Assembly: GCA_037957365.1 (NCBI GenBank) | Contig: JARHVA010004089.1 | Span: forward strand, 1,165,001 to 1,229,000 | Source: Torreya grandis | Taxonomy: Eukaryota; Streptophyta; Pinopsida; Cupressales; Taxaceae | Length of the DNA stretch: 64,000 nucleotides | Reading direction: 5' to 3' | In this document: positions 31,900-44,722 of the stretch, piece after piece | How positions within the stretch are numbered: the stretch's first letter is position 1 | Layout: each line of letters opens with the position of its first letter | The notes under the pieces: generated by a model | Seen by the model: only the letters and a program-made list of their open reading frames with translations | The model's database searches: none | Told to the model about the DNA's origin: nothing | Position numbers and translations under genes: made by a program

Positions 31900-34400
31900 T
31901 GATAGTAATGCAACAAAGTGAAATGAATAGTATAAAGGAAAAAGAAGCATATCTTGACTTACCTTAGAAGTGAAGCTCATTTAGTTGAGTCTGAGTATGT
32001 GAATCTAGGTCTGTGTATGTGAAACATTGTCTCAAGCAATGACCTACAATAAAACATGCAAAAATTAGTCCTTACTTAAGAGATGATCAAAACCAAAAGA
32101 CTATTGAAATGAAGTAACTAAGTAAAAGTTAAATAAAGAGAAAGGAAAGGAATGAATACACCTCGTTGGGTATGTGAACCAATGCATGAACCTGGTGACA
32201 ATCTATATGTGTGCATGTATATAGTGATCATATCATTGAATAATGTGGATTTAATTGATGGCTTGCTCAATCCTTATATGGGTGGCTCAAGAACTCAATC
32301 TAGTTTTGACTCCATCATTACCCCCCCATGTTTGATGGATCTTGATCTCTATAAATAGCTCGGATAAGATTGTAAGTGTGTCTAACCCTCTCATGTATGT
32401 GGCTCAATAACTCAAGTAGGCCATGACTCCATAATTATTCACCTGTGTGAAGTAGATGAATCTATAATTGAATTATGTAAAGTGTTGAAAGTATATAATT
32501 AAGTAAATATAACTATGTATTCAAATCTGTAGCTACTCAGGTATATTAGGTGGCTCTGGACCACTCAAGAATGCCAACCACTATATATGACGACCTAGAA
32601 TGACATAGAAAGTGTATACAATGTAAATAATGACATGGAGTTTCTCATTATATCATATCAACCTATGTGTAGCTAAGTATATGTAAACTATGTACCACAC
32701 ATATGCCCCTAATCTAATATTTGAGCATATTAAAGCTGAACTGAGTATGTAATAGTTGAATCTATGTAACTAAACTAAAAGTGGGAGTGATCATGTCTTG
32801 CATGATGCCCCCAAATCTGATAAGTTTGTATCAATCTAAGCTAAAATTAATGTATCTAAGTAAAATATAAACATAACTATCAAACTTATGATTGTATCTA
32901 TACAAATATATATTATACCTAGTGTATTGGTCTAAATGATATAGGCTACCCTGAAGCTAGGGTTACTAAAGAGTAGTACCTTGTAGTAGACAATAGCACC
33001 TTATGGCACTAGTATCCCAATATGAGCACTAATGTTTGTTATTGAATTTTGAGCGAATTGAATTGAATTTTGAGTCTATGTTATGTTTTGTGTCTACTGT
33101 GTCTGATGTCTAAAACTGAGCCTATGTGCTAAAATGTATATGTGAATAGTAATGTAGGATCTTAATCTCTATGACAAACCCTAATAAATTCCCCCTCTTT
33201 TAAGGGTAGTTGTGAAATTTGTGTATGAACTACCCTCTAAATAAGTAGCTCTACAAAATGTGTTAGCCAGAGCATGTGCATGATATTATAATATAATGTA
33301 CAAATATAACATCAGAATGTAAATGTATCTGAGCATAAGTAAGTAATATAAGATGTATGTTGGCATGATGTCCATCATGGCTCCCACGTAGGAAGGGTGG
33401 TTGCATGAGGTACCTCATGGCATAAAAAACTAGTGTGTGTGTATGTAATAGGGAAATACAAGTGTCATGGTGTAAAAACATATAAAAAAGTATACATATA
33501 AGTACATGGCATATGCAAAGGTAGGATAAGGGACCATAATATAAGGGACATGGGCACATGTCACTAAATCTGAGAATGAAGACATTCAAGGACATCTTCA
33601 AATGTTTACATATGCAAGCAACAAGTAATTTGGCTTAGAGCCACATAGAAGGACGTATTCAAATGTCTGCATATAGAAATAGGAAAGCACACACAAGGGA
33701 CATGGACACATGTCCAAGGCATACAAATAAAGAAGTGGCGTAGAGCCAAAGAATCATGGCATATTCAAATGCCCTTGATATGGAAGAAGAATAGGAACAT
33801 AATCAATTCTTATCTAGGAACTAAAAATGAAATCATGTATAACTATGTAGTACAAATATATGTAAATGCTAAGATGCATATACTAAGTGTAACTAGTGAT
33901 AGTCGGTAAAAAATATTAGCAATGAGTAGCAATGATCAATATCAAGATGTATCAATGCATAAACTAGAATGTATAGTATGTAAAAATAAAACTTGGTTAT
34001 CATAATTATGTAGGAGATGCCTTCGAGTGAGCAAATGTATCAAATATATAAACCTAGATTAGTCTAAATACTCGTAATAAGTAGATGATAGTTGGTTTAG
34101 ATCAGTGTAGTGGACTAGAATCCTATCCGGAATCTAAAAGCACTCGATAAGAACAAGTGAATCATATATGTATGATAAAATTGACTATACTAAGATAGAT
34201 AGCAATATGCAATATCTGGAAAGTAGTAGAAATGTAAACATAACAATGCATATAATATCTAAATTTTGTAGTTTTTTTAGTAATATTTGAATGTTTTTGT
34301 ATTTTGACATGTTACATTATTTTTATGCTTTTTGGATATAAGCTATGTACAAGAAAATAATGGAAAAGTAAATGAAACAATATACAAGCAAAGTGTAATG
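31900..34400. other. E5 3' non-coding stretch with loose repeats
   Basis: No gene recognised. Imperfect local repeats: GGCTCAA[GT]AACTCAA...ATGACTCCAT at about 32283 and 32399 (~116 bp apart) and AAGGGACATGG[GA]CACATGTC at about 33543 and 33697 (~154 bp apart). Small frames such as 33263-33601 (minus) have no family motif. Confidence 0.4.
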
Positions 34401-34599
34401 TCTCTATAGACCCAAAAGCACATCCATGGGATGTGGATAATCAAACAGTGGATCTGATGGAAGATTGTCTAGTGTTAGATAATAAACCTATCCAAACTCA
34501 AATAATTCATCATTATGATCATTATACCAATATGTATGTATCAATGGAGCCTTATCCTAGGCATGAATTTGGAGTCTATGCATTTGAATGGTGTGTTGT

Positions 34600-35300
34600 T
34601 CAACTATGTAAGATACCTCTTGTATGGTCCCAAGGTAAACCACATTAGATTGTAGAGTATCTGTGTGAAACTTGTGGTTCTCATCTATGTCATCATGTAA
34701 AATGCGAACCATCTGTCCATCATGAGTTGATTATCAATCACCTATCTAACCAATCAACTATAACATCCATCTCCTATGACCATATACTACCAAGTGTAAC
34801 ATGTATATGAGTGTCTCTACTCAAAATTAAAAATAAAGCATTGGCCACCTTGGGGCCACATACAACTGGTAATGTAATATGTCCAATGGAGTCTTAAAAA
34901 TGTATATCATCTTGTAGTTCACTCTCCTAAAAAATAAGTGGTGTAAAAATCCCAAAGTGCAAGTATTATGATTCGAATCATCATCTATAGCCATACGGGG
35001 AAGATATATGTCTGCTACAAATATTTGTATAGTCAATGGATCATGTCATAAATATCTATCGAGGATGACTCTATTGTGATGCTCGTATATGTTAATTAGC
35101 TCATATAAGTGGTTCTAGTGGTGCCTGTGGAGGTATAGGTTATATGATATGAATGATGCCTTTAGCCTTAAGTTTATTGAGTTTATGTTGTAATGTCACA
35201 TGTGTTTATATCATGCCCTGTGAGTCTATAATGGTGGTAAAATGGTTTCCCTTCCTTTGGTGACAATCAGCTAATTGATTTGTGTCAGACTGTGGGTAAT
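34600..35300 (-). pseudogene. Unrecognised coding-like remnant downstream of E5 protease
   Basis: The minus-strand frame 35036-34827 (IQIFVADIYLPRMAIDDDS, then RVNYKMIYIFKTPLDILHYQLYVAP) and its broken continuation look like ancient coding sequence in the direction of E5. The expected RT after the protease is not seen. I do not recognise the family. Confidence 0.3.
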
Positions 35301-35801
35301 ATCATCAATCCTCTATCAAGTAGTAGCTATAAGATATGGTGTGGTATATCCTATGAACTCCTTTCCTGAATCTATATGACTAAATAGTTATCCATGGATT
35401 TGACCATATGTACTGAATGGATCAGTGGATCTATTATTAACTATGAGGAAGGGTATTGTAGCTATATAATATTGAACAAGTGAGGCTGCTAGTGTAGGGT
35501 GAGGTATAAGTGCCTTTAAATTATTTATTTACTCTCTTGGTCCCACTAGTTTAAAGCACAATCCACATAAATAATCATCGATGTCTATAGGTGGTTGATC
35601 ATCCTTTGTAGTGGCCTATAAATTTGTGTCAAAATTATGAATGTAAGTCTCTTCTAAATTAACAAGTAGTGGTAACTAGGCCATGAGGATCTCATCATCT
35701 ATCCTGGCTAAGGATGTTTGTATTATGAGATGTTGTTCCACTATCATTGGTGAAGGTAGTTGTGCTAGGAGAGGTTGGTCCTCTATCATTAGGGAAGGTG
35801 T

Positions 35802-36674
35802 TTATGATATAGGAAGCTCTAAAGATGGTATATAAATAGTCTTACTAGACTCCCCCACCTCATAAGTATGCATCTGCTCAATGGGAATCCTATGAGGTGG
35901 AAGTTTGATGAGAACATGAGGTGTCTCATATGATGATGTACTCGCTGTAGGAGGCTCGATGAGCCTATAATATCTAAATGGCTGGTTATATTCTAGACAT
36001 GTGTATAAGTACCCATCATGCAAAAATTTGACACATCTGTGAAGAGTGGAAGGTACAGCCTCCATAGCATGTATCCAAGTTCTCTTGAGTGGAAAATTAT
36101 AATGTAAATAATTTGGTATCACTTGAAAGTGTGTAGATAATGTGTTTGGTCCCACTGTAATGTCCAATATGATTGATCCCAATGTTTGTCTAGGAATGTC
36201 ATCAAACCCTCAGATGTTCTTGTATGTCTTTTAAATAAATGCTATATTAACCCCGATAGATTGTATAAATGTGAGGTTACATATATTGAGCCCTAAACCA
36301 CTATTGATAATAACTCATTTAATAGCTATGTTGTTGATTTGAGCTTGAATAAAAAGTGGTTAGTTCTAATCAATTACTGATTGTGAAGGTAAATCCTCAT
36401 TGGAAAAACATATCACATCCTCCACATCCTTGATAGTATTTATTATAGATGTAAAATAAAATGGATCAGTGCCACGAAGCACAGATGTGTGATTAAGTGT
36501 TTGAAATATAATATCTTCGAAGATTGTTGCTTTTTACAGTAATTCCAATATAGATATTTTGGTTGGTGTATTCCTCAACTGATCTACAATATCAAATTGT
36601 CTGCATTGATCTCTAGGTGTTATGGCAGTGTGTTGGGGGTGAGGAGGGATGGTAGGGTTACATTGCTTGTATAT
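35802..36674 (-). pseudogene. E5 Gypsy protease domain (Tat type)
   Basis: Frame 36182-35802 reads GSIILDITVGPNTLSTHFQV, then PLKRTWIHAMEAVPSTLHRCVKF, the C-terminal half of the retropepsin of Tat-like elements (family pattern GTI.LP..VGP, then LLGRPWIH.MQAVPSTLHQ.LKF). Upstream, in broken frame at about 36330-36290, the active-site trace reads VIINSGLGLNICNL, where the family has a D[ST]G triad; the Asp is Asn here. E6 is inserted just upstream of this domain (36674/43544). Inactive. Confidence 0.75.
36670..36674. repeat. E6 target-site duplication, left
   Basis: TATAT, repeated at 43539-43543. Confidence 0.75.
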
Positions 36675-37219
36675 TGTTAGAACAATTAATGTCTAAGTGG
36701 TTATTATTAACCATTGGCTTACATTAGTAAGTAATTAAATAAATAAAAATATATTATTTATTTACTCGAGGTGTAAACTTTAGGAAAATAAATAATATTA
36801 TTATAGTTACTTAATATTTATCAAATGTTTATTAATTGGATTTATCAGGGTGGATGGACCCATTATTTTCACAATAGTCACATCCCCTCGTGACTCATTA
36901 TAAATAGGGTTTACCCTTATTGTAATATATATCTAGAACACACAAAAAATATTTAAGTATTCTTATGTGTGGCAAATACTTGTCTGAGACAAACTTGTGA
37001 AGAATTTATCTAAGGAGTGAGATGAAGAAGATTTGATGTATTGAGTTTATTATTGTTTCTCAATATTGAATATCACTTTGTTGGATTTTTTACCTCTTTG
37101 AGGTTTTCCCAAGATAAATACCTATATAGTGTTTATTGATTTGGGCTCATTATATATTAAGCTTCACTCATTAAATATCTTCTAGATTCGTAATTATTAC
37201 ATTCATATATATATTATCA
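36675..37219 (+). repeat. E6 5' LTR (545 bp)
   Basis: TGTTAGAACA...ATATTATCA. TATA box ATTATAAATAGGG at about 36897. Confidence 0.92.
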
Positions 37220-37232
37220 TGCTATCAGAGCC
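37220..37232 (+). other. Primer-binding site of E6
   Basis: TGCTATCAGAGCC, the iMet-type Copia site with one change (third base). Confidence 0.75.
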
Positions 37233-38566
37233 ATTGGAGAGGATTTTGATCAGCAAGCATATAGAATATTAAATTGATATTTTAATTTATTTAAATTCAG
37301 AGCAATTGCATGCCATTGTATGGCCTAAGCACTTTAAAAAATTGAAACTTGGGTTTTTGTGCATTAAATTATTTTATAAAAAAATTATTAATTTAGTTTT
37401 GCAAAGATAAGGACCCGTACAGTTTTTCATGACCTAAGAAGCTCTGTATCAGCGATTCAAATTTATCTCTCCTCCATTATATATCCTTGTGAAGCCTAGG
37501 AGGCTGGCAAAAATTATTTTTGGCATCAAAAAAATTTCTGGAAGGCTTGTTGGTATTGTGAGAGGATTTCAAGAATGTTTGCAAATTTTGAAGACTGAGA
37601 AGGTCTATATCTCCATCAAGTTTTTTTTCTCTCCTCCTAGACTTACACCATTTCCACCTATAGGAAATATTAAGATAAGTATAAAGTTCTTCCAAATATT
37701 TAAAAAATAATTTATTTTTTAATTTTACAAATTTTATTTACCTTTTATTAAATTATTTCACCAAAAAGTTAAAAAAAACTTGTTTTTACTTTTATTTACA
37801 TGCACATTAAATAAATATTTTTTTTAAAAAAAATCAGATAAACATAATCAAATATAATATTTTGCATATAAACCTTTGATAAGTTGGTGATTATATTTTT
37901 TGTGGTAAAAATTTGTCACAGATAAGTCTAGTGTTCAATTATCATTAGTCTTTTTATTTTTTATCTTCTTGTTGACTCTAGTCAAAATTAATTGCAAATT
38001 AATTTAATTTGAATTTCATTTATTGGATTGCATGCCTTCCCTTTCACGTGAAAAACCCTCTGACCTATCGACTAGTCCTTTTGACACTTGATCTAGTCTA
38101 AATCTAGGCAAGTATAGTCATCCAATCAGTTGATCTTAAGGTTTTAACACATTCTGGACGCTTTAGAGTGGTCCATTTTTTGTTTTGAATACTTTTATTA
38201 TTGTTTTTACACCTTTATTTAATAATTATGCCTAGGTGGTCATTGTAAGTGCAACTTTTTCAACACCTAAAATTATGCAACTTTATTTTAATTTTTTACT
38301 TTGGTTAGCATCTAAATTGTTTATCTAAATATAGTTGCATGCTCAATTCACTTTATTTTATAAATATTTAAAAAAAAAATCTTTTAAAAAGGTTAAATCA
38401 TAAAATTATTTTTATTTTTAGTGTTTTTTGTGACACTTGTTACACCTTGCTTTGTCACAAATTTATGAATTTTTTTTGCTTTATCAAGCTTTAATTTTAA
38501 CAAAAAGTGTGTATTTACCTTTTTAAATTTATTTTAATTATAAATAATTTTAAATTCATATTTAAA
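37233..38566 (+). other. E6 leader, no gene
   Basis: AT-rich 1.3-kb leader before the gag start. The frames at 37477-37710 on both strands overlap and have no family motif. Confidence 0.5.
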
Positions 38567-39540
38567 ATGTCATTTCTTAAACATTTGGATATTGTTGTGT
38601 TTAAAGGGAAGTCATAGCTTCGCCTCATTTTTCTTTAGACAAATCTCAAATGCTTAATAGAAATTACTCTAACATTTGAAAAATTCATGTTAAAGATGAG
38701 TTCATGGCCCATAAATTATGGAATATTGATATTGAGAAGGTCCCATCTAGATAACAGGTGACCCCTGAGCTTACCAATGCATTTCAATAGCAATCACAGG
38801 CAGCTATATCCATTATCTTACAAAGTGTTAAGGATGAATTCCTTCTCCACATTGGTAATCAAGAATCTCCTTGTGAAGCTTGAAAAATTCTTGAATCCAT
38901 ACATGATGGCACTCATCTCTCAAAGATCATTAAGTTAATCTTTGAATTGTTGACAACAAGTATGAAGGGTGATAAAAAAGTTGTGAATATTTTAGCTAAA
39001 ATTAAAAATAGTAAAGCTTAGTTAGATGGATGTAATTGTAATTGGATTCAAGGTCAGTTGCTTTATTTTATCATTCAATTAAATTTTCATGAAAATTTTA
39101 TAAATTTTATTTTAATTTTGAATTCTAACTATCAAACTGAGCAAGATATCTCTAACTTTACCACCTTGTCTGCTCTCTTGATTCAAGAAGAGCAAGTTAT
39201 GATAAATTTTGATTCTAAGGAGAATACTACTCAAGCACTTCTCACTCATAATAATGTTTTTGATAAAACTAAAAACTAAAAATATAACCCTAATTCTGTT
39301 AGAGGCAAATACGAGAACAAAAAAATTGGTAATAAAAATCATACACCTAAATTCAATAGAAATTACAATCTGTGTGGTAAATTCGATCATAGAAAGTAAA
39401 CATGTTATAAAAATAAGGATAGAATTAACAATCAATCTTCTAAAAATAATAAAGGGAAGAAATCTAATCAAAACAAACATAAAAATCAAAACAATAATTA
39501 AGATCAAAATGTTATTGCTTTATATGTTGTTTTATTTGTT
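38567..39540 (+). pseudogene. E6 gag
   Basis: ATG at 38567 (MSFLKHLDIVVFKGK) is soon followed by a stop. The UBN2-like gag core can be followed in one main frame (LWNIDIEKVPS; VKDEFLLHIGNQESPCEA; LTTSMKGDKKVVNILAKIK; ISNFTTLSALLIQEEQVM at 39148-39201). A CCHC zinc knuckle trace (NLCGKFDHRK*TCY, first Cys lost) is at 39364-39411, followed by a Lys/Asn-rich tail. About ten in-frame stops. Confidence 0.8.
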
Positions 39541-39790
39541 TCAAATGAAAATGATTGGATTTTAGATAGCGGTGCATCATACTAAATGACATGCTTATCT
39601 GATATTTTGTATGACTCTAAAGATATCTTTAAAATAATTTACTTAGGAGATAATTCATTTTTAGAAGCAACTAAACATGAAAAAGTAAAATTTTTAAATG
39701 TCGTTATTAATGATGTTTTCTATGTACTTAAGCTTAAAAAAATTTGTCATCTTGTTCTCAATTTACTAATGATAATTTTATTGTAACTTT
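39541..39790 (+). pseudogene. E6 protease
   Basis: DWILDSGASY at 39555-39584 keeps the DSGA catalytic triad, followed by a stop and MTCLSDILYD. The typical FLEATKHEKVKFLNVVINDVFYV strand pattern follows at 39658-39726. Otherwise well kept. Confidence 0.85.
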
Positions 39791-40830
39791 GCTTAAATAT
39801 AGTTGGTCTATTACAAATCAATCTAAATCATTGACTGTTGAAGGTGTTCAAAAGAATGGTTTATATATCTTCTCTCCTTCTACATGTATGCTTTCATCAC
39901 ATAATAAAAATGAATCTCAGTTATGACATGAAATATTAAGACATTAATTTTAAAAATTTACATGATATGTCTATAAATAATATGGTTATTAGACTTTTTT
40001 TAATCCCTTTTTATCATGAAACTTGTGAGGGTTTCTTACGTGATAAGCAACATACTAACCCCTTTCACAAGAATCATGATGTGAATTCCTCACATCTTTT
40101 AGAATTAATTCATAGTGATGTTGTAGGTCTTTTGGAAGTTAATTCTTTTAATAGTTAATTATATACTGTTACATTTATTAATGATTATTTTATAATGATC
40201 TAGTCTTATTTTATTAAAAAAAATCTGATATTTTTTCTAAATTTAAAAAATTTAAAGTTTATGTTGAAAATACATCTAATTTATCTATTAAAAGATTAAG
40301 AACTGATAATGGTGGTGAATATGTTAGTAAAGAGTTTGATTTTTTTTGTATTAGTTGTGATATTCAAATAAAACTAACAACTCTCTATTCTCCTCAACAA
40401 AATAATATTGTTGAAAAGAAAAACTGCATCATCATAAAAATAGTTAGAATAATATTGTAATCTGTAAATGTTCCTAAGTTCTTATGGGCCGAAGCCATAA
40501 ACACTATTGTTCATATTCTAAATAGAGCCCCTATGAAAGCCTTGCATCTTTTTACCCCTTTAAAAATGTGGAATAAATATAAACCCAATGTAGTTCATCT
40601 TAGAATTTTTGGCAATTCTGCTTCTATCTTTGTCCTTAAAGTTAAAAGAAAGAAGCTTGACCCCACTTCCTATTCTTGCATTTTTGTAGGATATGGAGGT
40701 AAGACTAAAGGTTTAAGAGTGTATGATCCCTCTAAATGTCAGATCGTTGAGAATATAAATGTTCTTATTCTTGAAAAATATTTTTGTGAGCCCTCTGTGG
40801 ATCCTCTTTAGTGTTCTTTTGTTGATAAAC
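39790..40830 (+). pseudogene. E6 pre-integrase and integrase
   Basis: Traces of the pre-integrase, then LLELIHSDVVG at 40099-40131 (first catalytic Asp), LRTDNGGEYVSKEFD near 40291-40335 (second Asp), and YSPQQNNIVEKKN near 40387-40425 (the Glu follows the QQN box). The segment at 40533-40811 (MKALHLFTPLKMW, then KLDPTSYSCIFVGYGGKTKG) is the usual region after the core. Several frameshifts and stops. Confidence 0.85.
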
Positions 40831-41069
40831 CTAACTCTCATATTTTTTGTGATGAAACAAATGATTTTGAAGATGTTGATCCAATTTTGGATAACTTAGA
40901 ATCTGAGGAACCTCTTGAGTTTTATGTCTAATCTAAAAGATCTAAATGGGCAAAATTCATAATTCAATCTTCTAATATTGATAACTTTAATAAATTAACT
41001 AAAACTCAACATTCTTATCATGTTTTAATGATTATATATGAATGTGAACCTCAATCCTTTGAGAAAGCC

Positions 41070-41935
41070 ACTAAAAATGATAGATAGAATGTTGCTATAT
41101 AAGTTGAATATAATACTTTAATTAAAAATCAAACTTGGGATCTTGTCCCTCCTCTACTTAAAAAGTATATTATCAGTTGTAGGTGGCTTTATAAGATCAA
41201 ATATAAGTCAATTGGTAAAATTGATAAGTTTAAATTTAGATTAGTTGTTCATAGGTTTACTCAAAAATTTGAGATTGACTATGTTGAAACCTTTATTCTT
41301 GTAGAAAAATTGAGTATAGTTAGACTTCTTATTGATCTTGTAACTCAAAATGGTTGGGTTATCCACAAAATGGATGTCAAGAATGCATTTTTATATGATT
41401 ATTTTGAAAAAAAAACTATATGATTCAGCGTAAAAATTTTACTGTTCCTAATAGAGAACATTATGTATGCAAATTAAAAAATATATTTGTATGGCTTAAA
41501 ACAAGCTCTACAAGATTGGTATTTTAAAATTACTTCTTTTTGTAAAGAATTGAGTTTTTCTAATTGCTATTTAGATAATAATCTCTTTGTTAAAATTAAA
41601 AATGGTCATTTAATTTTAATTATATTATATGTTGATGATTTGTATAATACTACCAATCTAACTAATTTAGTTCATAAATATAAGGATAAACTAAGTTAAA
41701 TATTTGAAATGATTGATTTAGGCATTCTACATCATTTTTTAAGAATAGTTATATTTCAGGATAAAAATTCAATTATTGTATCACAACATCAGTATGCACA
41801 TAATCTTCTTGTTAAGTTTAACATGCTTAATTGTAAATCTACCACTACTCTTTTTGAAGTTGGTATTAAACTTGATCCTAAACATGCATGTGAAAAAGCA
41901 AACCCTACTTTGTGTAGATAGCTTATTAGAAGTTT
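41070..41935 (+). pseudogene. E6 reverse transcriptase
   Basis: NQTWDLVPPLLKKYIISCRW at about 41128 and then KFRLVVHRFTQKFEIDYVETF, an uninterrupted run to about 41390 ending HKMDVKNAFLYDYF. A shift at the A-run near 41407 separates the rest. YGLKQALQDW at 41489 and LYVDDLYNT with the intact YVDD catalytic box at 41626-41650. Frame 41709-41921 continues the thumb (MIDLGILHHFLRI). Confidence 0.9.
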
Positions 41936-42560
41936 GATTTATCTAACTATTATTAGGCCAGATATTTTATATGTTGTTAGTGGTGCTTCTAGATTTATGC
42001 AGGATCCATATTTGAATCATTAAAAATTATCTAAATGTATCTTTCATTATATCAAAGAAACTATTAATTATGGTTTATTTTATTCTTCTATTGACAATGC
42101 TAAATTATATGATTATTGTGATGATGATCATGATGGTGATACTTTATATCATAAATCTACTTTTGGATATGTGTTTAAGTTTGATACAAGTGCTATCACT
42201 TAGAATAGCAAAAAGCAACCTACTGTCTCTCTTTTTTCTACATAAATTGAGTACAAAAATGCTATAGAATATATTAAAGAAACCATGTGCCTATGAATGT
42301 TATTGGTAAAATTCAATTGGATGTTTCTCATAGTACCATCTTTTATTGTGATAACTAGAATTATATAGCTCTGGTGAAAAATCTAGTGCAGCACCAAAAA
42401 ACTAAAAATATTGAAGTTTATGTACATTTCATCCAAGAGAAAGTCCTCAATGATGATATTAATCTACATCTTTCTCTACGAATGAACAAGTCGTAGATAT
42501 CTTCATAAAACCACTTAGTGTTACCAAGTTTTGTCAATTTCATGTAATGTTAGGCCTCTC
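41936..42560 (+). pseudogene. E6 RNase H
   Basis: IIRPDILYVVSGASRFMQDP at about 41950, YIKETINYGLFY, then KSTFGYVFKFDTSAIT*NSKKQPTVSLFST and EYKNAIEY: the Copia RNase H blocks with stops. The DNQ block at about 42350 reads CDN* and is decayed. Confidence 0.82.
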
Positions 42561-42990
42561 AGAGTTACCATTGAGGAGTGTGCATAACAATGTCAAATCC
42601 TAACAGTCATGTGTTTCTTCTTCTTCTCTATACTTCTTCTCATTTGTTAAGCATTGTAAAAAATTCATGTGGAAGTTATTTGATTTAAGTTTCATGTCAA
42701 AGTTTTACTTGTGTACCCCAATACATTTAAAATCATAATTTATAATGAAGGTCTTTATGTTATAAAAAAATTTAAATATGCTTTGTAATTATTCATGAAA
42801 AATAGTGAAATGTAATCTCACAATCATGCTAGCCTAAATTTACTTTTGAGTAGTTTATGGATTATATTTTTTTTTGTTTCAAAAGGTGACTTTGGCATGA
42901 TGAAGGTTTTTAAATCCTTAAAATTTTGCACATAGTATAATTCTTTTATGGTGACTATGGCCTTTATCCCCACTTAGAATTAAGGAGGAT

Positions 42991-43538
42991 TGTTAGAACA
43001 ATTAATGTCTAAATAGTTATTATTAACCCTTATCTTACATTGGTAAGTAATTAAATATATAATAATATATTATTTATTTACTTGAGGTGTAAACTTAGGA
43101 AAAATAAATAATCTTATTATAGTTATTTAATATTTATCAAATATTTATTAATTGGATTTATCGAGGTGGATAGACCATTATTTTCACAATGGTCACATCC
43201 CTTCATAAATCATTATAAATAGGGTTTTACCCTTATTGTAAAATATATCTAGGACACACAAAAAATATTTTAGTATTATTGCATGTGGCAAATACTTGTC
43301 TGAGACAAACTTGTGAATAATTTATCTGAGAAGGAGTGAGATGAAAAAGATTTGATGTATTGGGGTTATTATTATTTCTCAATATTGAATATCACTTTGT
43401 TGGGTTTTTTCCCTCTTTGAAATTTTTTCAGGATAAATACATGAGTAGTGTTTATTGATCTGGGCTCATTATATATTATTCTTTGCTCATTAAATCTCTT
43501 ATAGATCTATAATTATTACATTCACATATATTTTATCA
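42991..43538 (+). repeat. E6 3' LTR (548 bp)
   Basis: TGTTAGAACA...TTTATCA; preceded by the purine tract TTAAGGAGGA at 42980-42989. Confidence 0.92.
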
Positions 43539-43543
43539 TATAT
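43539..43543. repeat. E6 target-site duplication, right
   Basis: TATAT, same as 36670-36674. Confidence 0.75.
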
Positions 43544-43878
43544 AGGCTGAGGAGGTACCCTATTTTGCCTAGTGACAGCAAGAACTATGGGATCTACTAT
43601 TTGCCTTAGACAAGTAGTAGAGGCAGGATGGGAGTGTAGATAATCAAGTGGTTGAGGTAGATGTGGAATAAAAGGAGTCATTTGAAACCTCTATCATCTA
43701 TTAGTAATTGAAGGTAGCTCTAAGTGATCCATATAGAAATGATCCATAGAAAAATGGGGCTCACATGATGGAGGACCAATATGTAAAATAAATTTGGCTC
43801 AAATTGAATCCATGATAGGAGTAACATACATGTGTACCTTTCTACAAATAGTTGGTAATAAACATGCTAAAAAAAGTA
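43544..43878 (-). pseudogene. E5 fragment between E6 and E4
   Basis: 335 bases of E5. On the minus strand a Pro-rich frame (MTPFIPHLPQPLDYLHSHP, then DPIVLAVTRQNR) leads towards the protease on the other side of E6. It may be the end of gag or a linker; no domain is recognised. Confidence 0.5.
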
Positions 43879-43883
43879 CTAAG
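43879..43883. repeat. E4 target-site duplication, left
   Basis: CTAAG, repeated at 60683-60687. Confidence 0.8.
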
Positions 43884-44703
43884 TGTTTGATTGTATTTTA
43901 GATTCTTTCCTATATTACTAATTTTAGCAATAAAAACTAAAAATGCAAACAATTTCGAAGAAAAAGATAAAGATACAATGAAATACTTACATTGGCATTA
44001 CTTACCATCTTTTTATCTCTTATAGCTCCTTTCCAAGATTGTCAAACCAACTTTGAATGTAAAATAAGTGGATTGTTGGATTGCTTGATTGAGCTTGATA
44101 ATGGATTCAATGGTTTCATGGCTTGTTGATGGCTATAAAAACGTTATGGAAGTACTTGAATGATGGCTACAAGTATGCTCTAAGGGCTACCAAATTTTAA
44201 GTTAAGTTAGTTATGGAGGTATGGCTTGTTTATATAGGCCATGGGAGGAAAAATCAATGGCTCAAATTTAATCTTGAGTTCATTGAGATCAATGGTTGAG
44301 AATTTTCTAAGGAATTTTTAATTCCTTGAAAACCTATAGATTAGAGGGTTCTTAATGGGGAAGGGTTAAATTAGAGGAGATTATAGAATCTTATAATTTT
44401 ATAATCTCCATTAGGGAGTAGCAGTGTAGGAAAGGCTAGGTTAGTAGGGTGATAGATAGGTAGGTGAATAAAAAGTATTTTTAAATTGGCAAGTGAGCTA
44501 ATGGGTAGAGAAGTACATAAGTAGGTTTTGTTAATGGACTAATGAGAGTGATTAATTGATTAAGAGGGTAGAATAAGGTTTATGGGATGTGGAAGATTCT
44601 AGATATGAATTAGGATATTAATTAATTGGTTAAAGAATGTGATTATAGGTTAAATGAATGGAATTAATAGAATTATTAGGGTGACCAAATTTAGGTGAAT
44701 ATA
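43884..44703 (-). repeat. E4 3' LTR (820 bp)
   Basis: Plus strand TGTTTGATTG...GTGAATATA. Minus-strand TATA (CTATATAAAC) at about 44229-44238. Confidence 0.88.
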
Positions 44704-44722
44704 TTTTGCCCCTCTTTGAAAG
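44704..44722 (-). other. Polypurine tract of E4
   Basis: On the minus strand TTTCAAAGAGGGGCAAAA abuts the LTR. Confidence 0.7.

Larger units (their letters stand above)
36675..43538 (+). mobile_element. E6: full-length Ty1/Copia element, decayed
   Basis: LTRs 36675-37219 and 42991-43538, primer site TGCTATCAGAGCC at 37220, purine tract TTAAGGAGGA before 42991, TSD TATAT. The internal part has all Copia domains in order: gag with CCHC trace, protease, integrase, RT, RNase H, on the plus strand. Many stops and shifts. LTR divergence is roughly 10 % by eye. Confidence 0.92.

Noticed and set aside
33263..33601. 112-codon minus-strand frame in E5 with hydrophobic stretches
   Set aside because: No domain, lies in repeated AT-rich non-coding sequence; hydrophobicity follows from base composition.
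39112..39507. 131-codon minus-strand frame in E6
   Set aside because: Antisense shadow of the Lys/Asn-rich gag tail of E6, hydrophobic only because of AT-rich codons.
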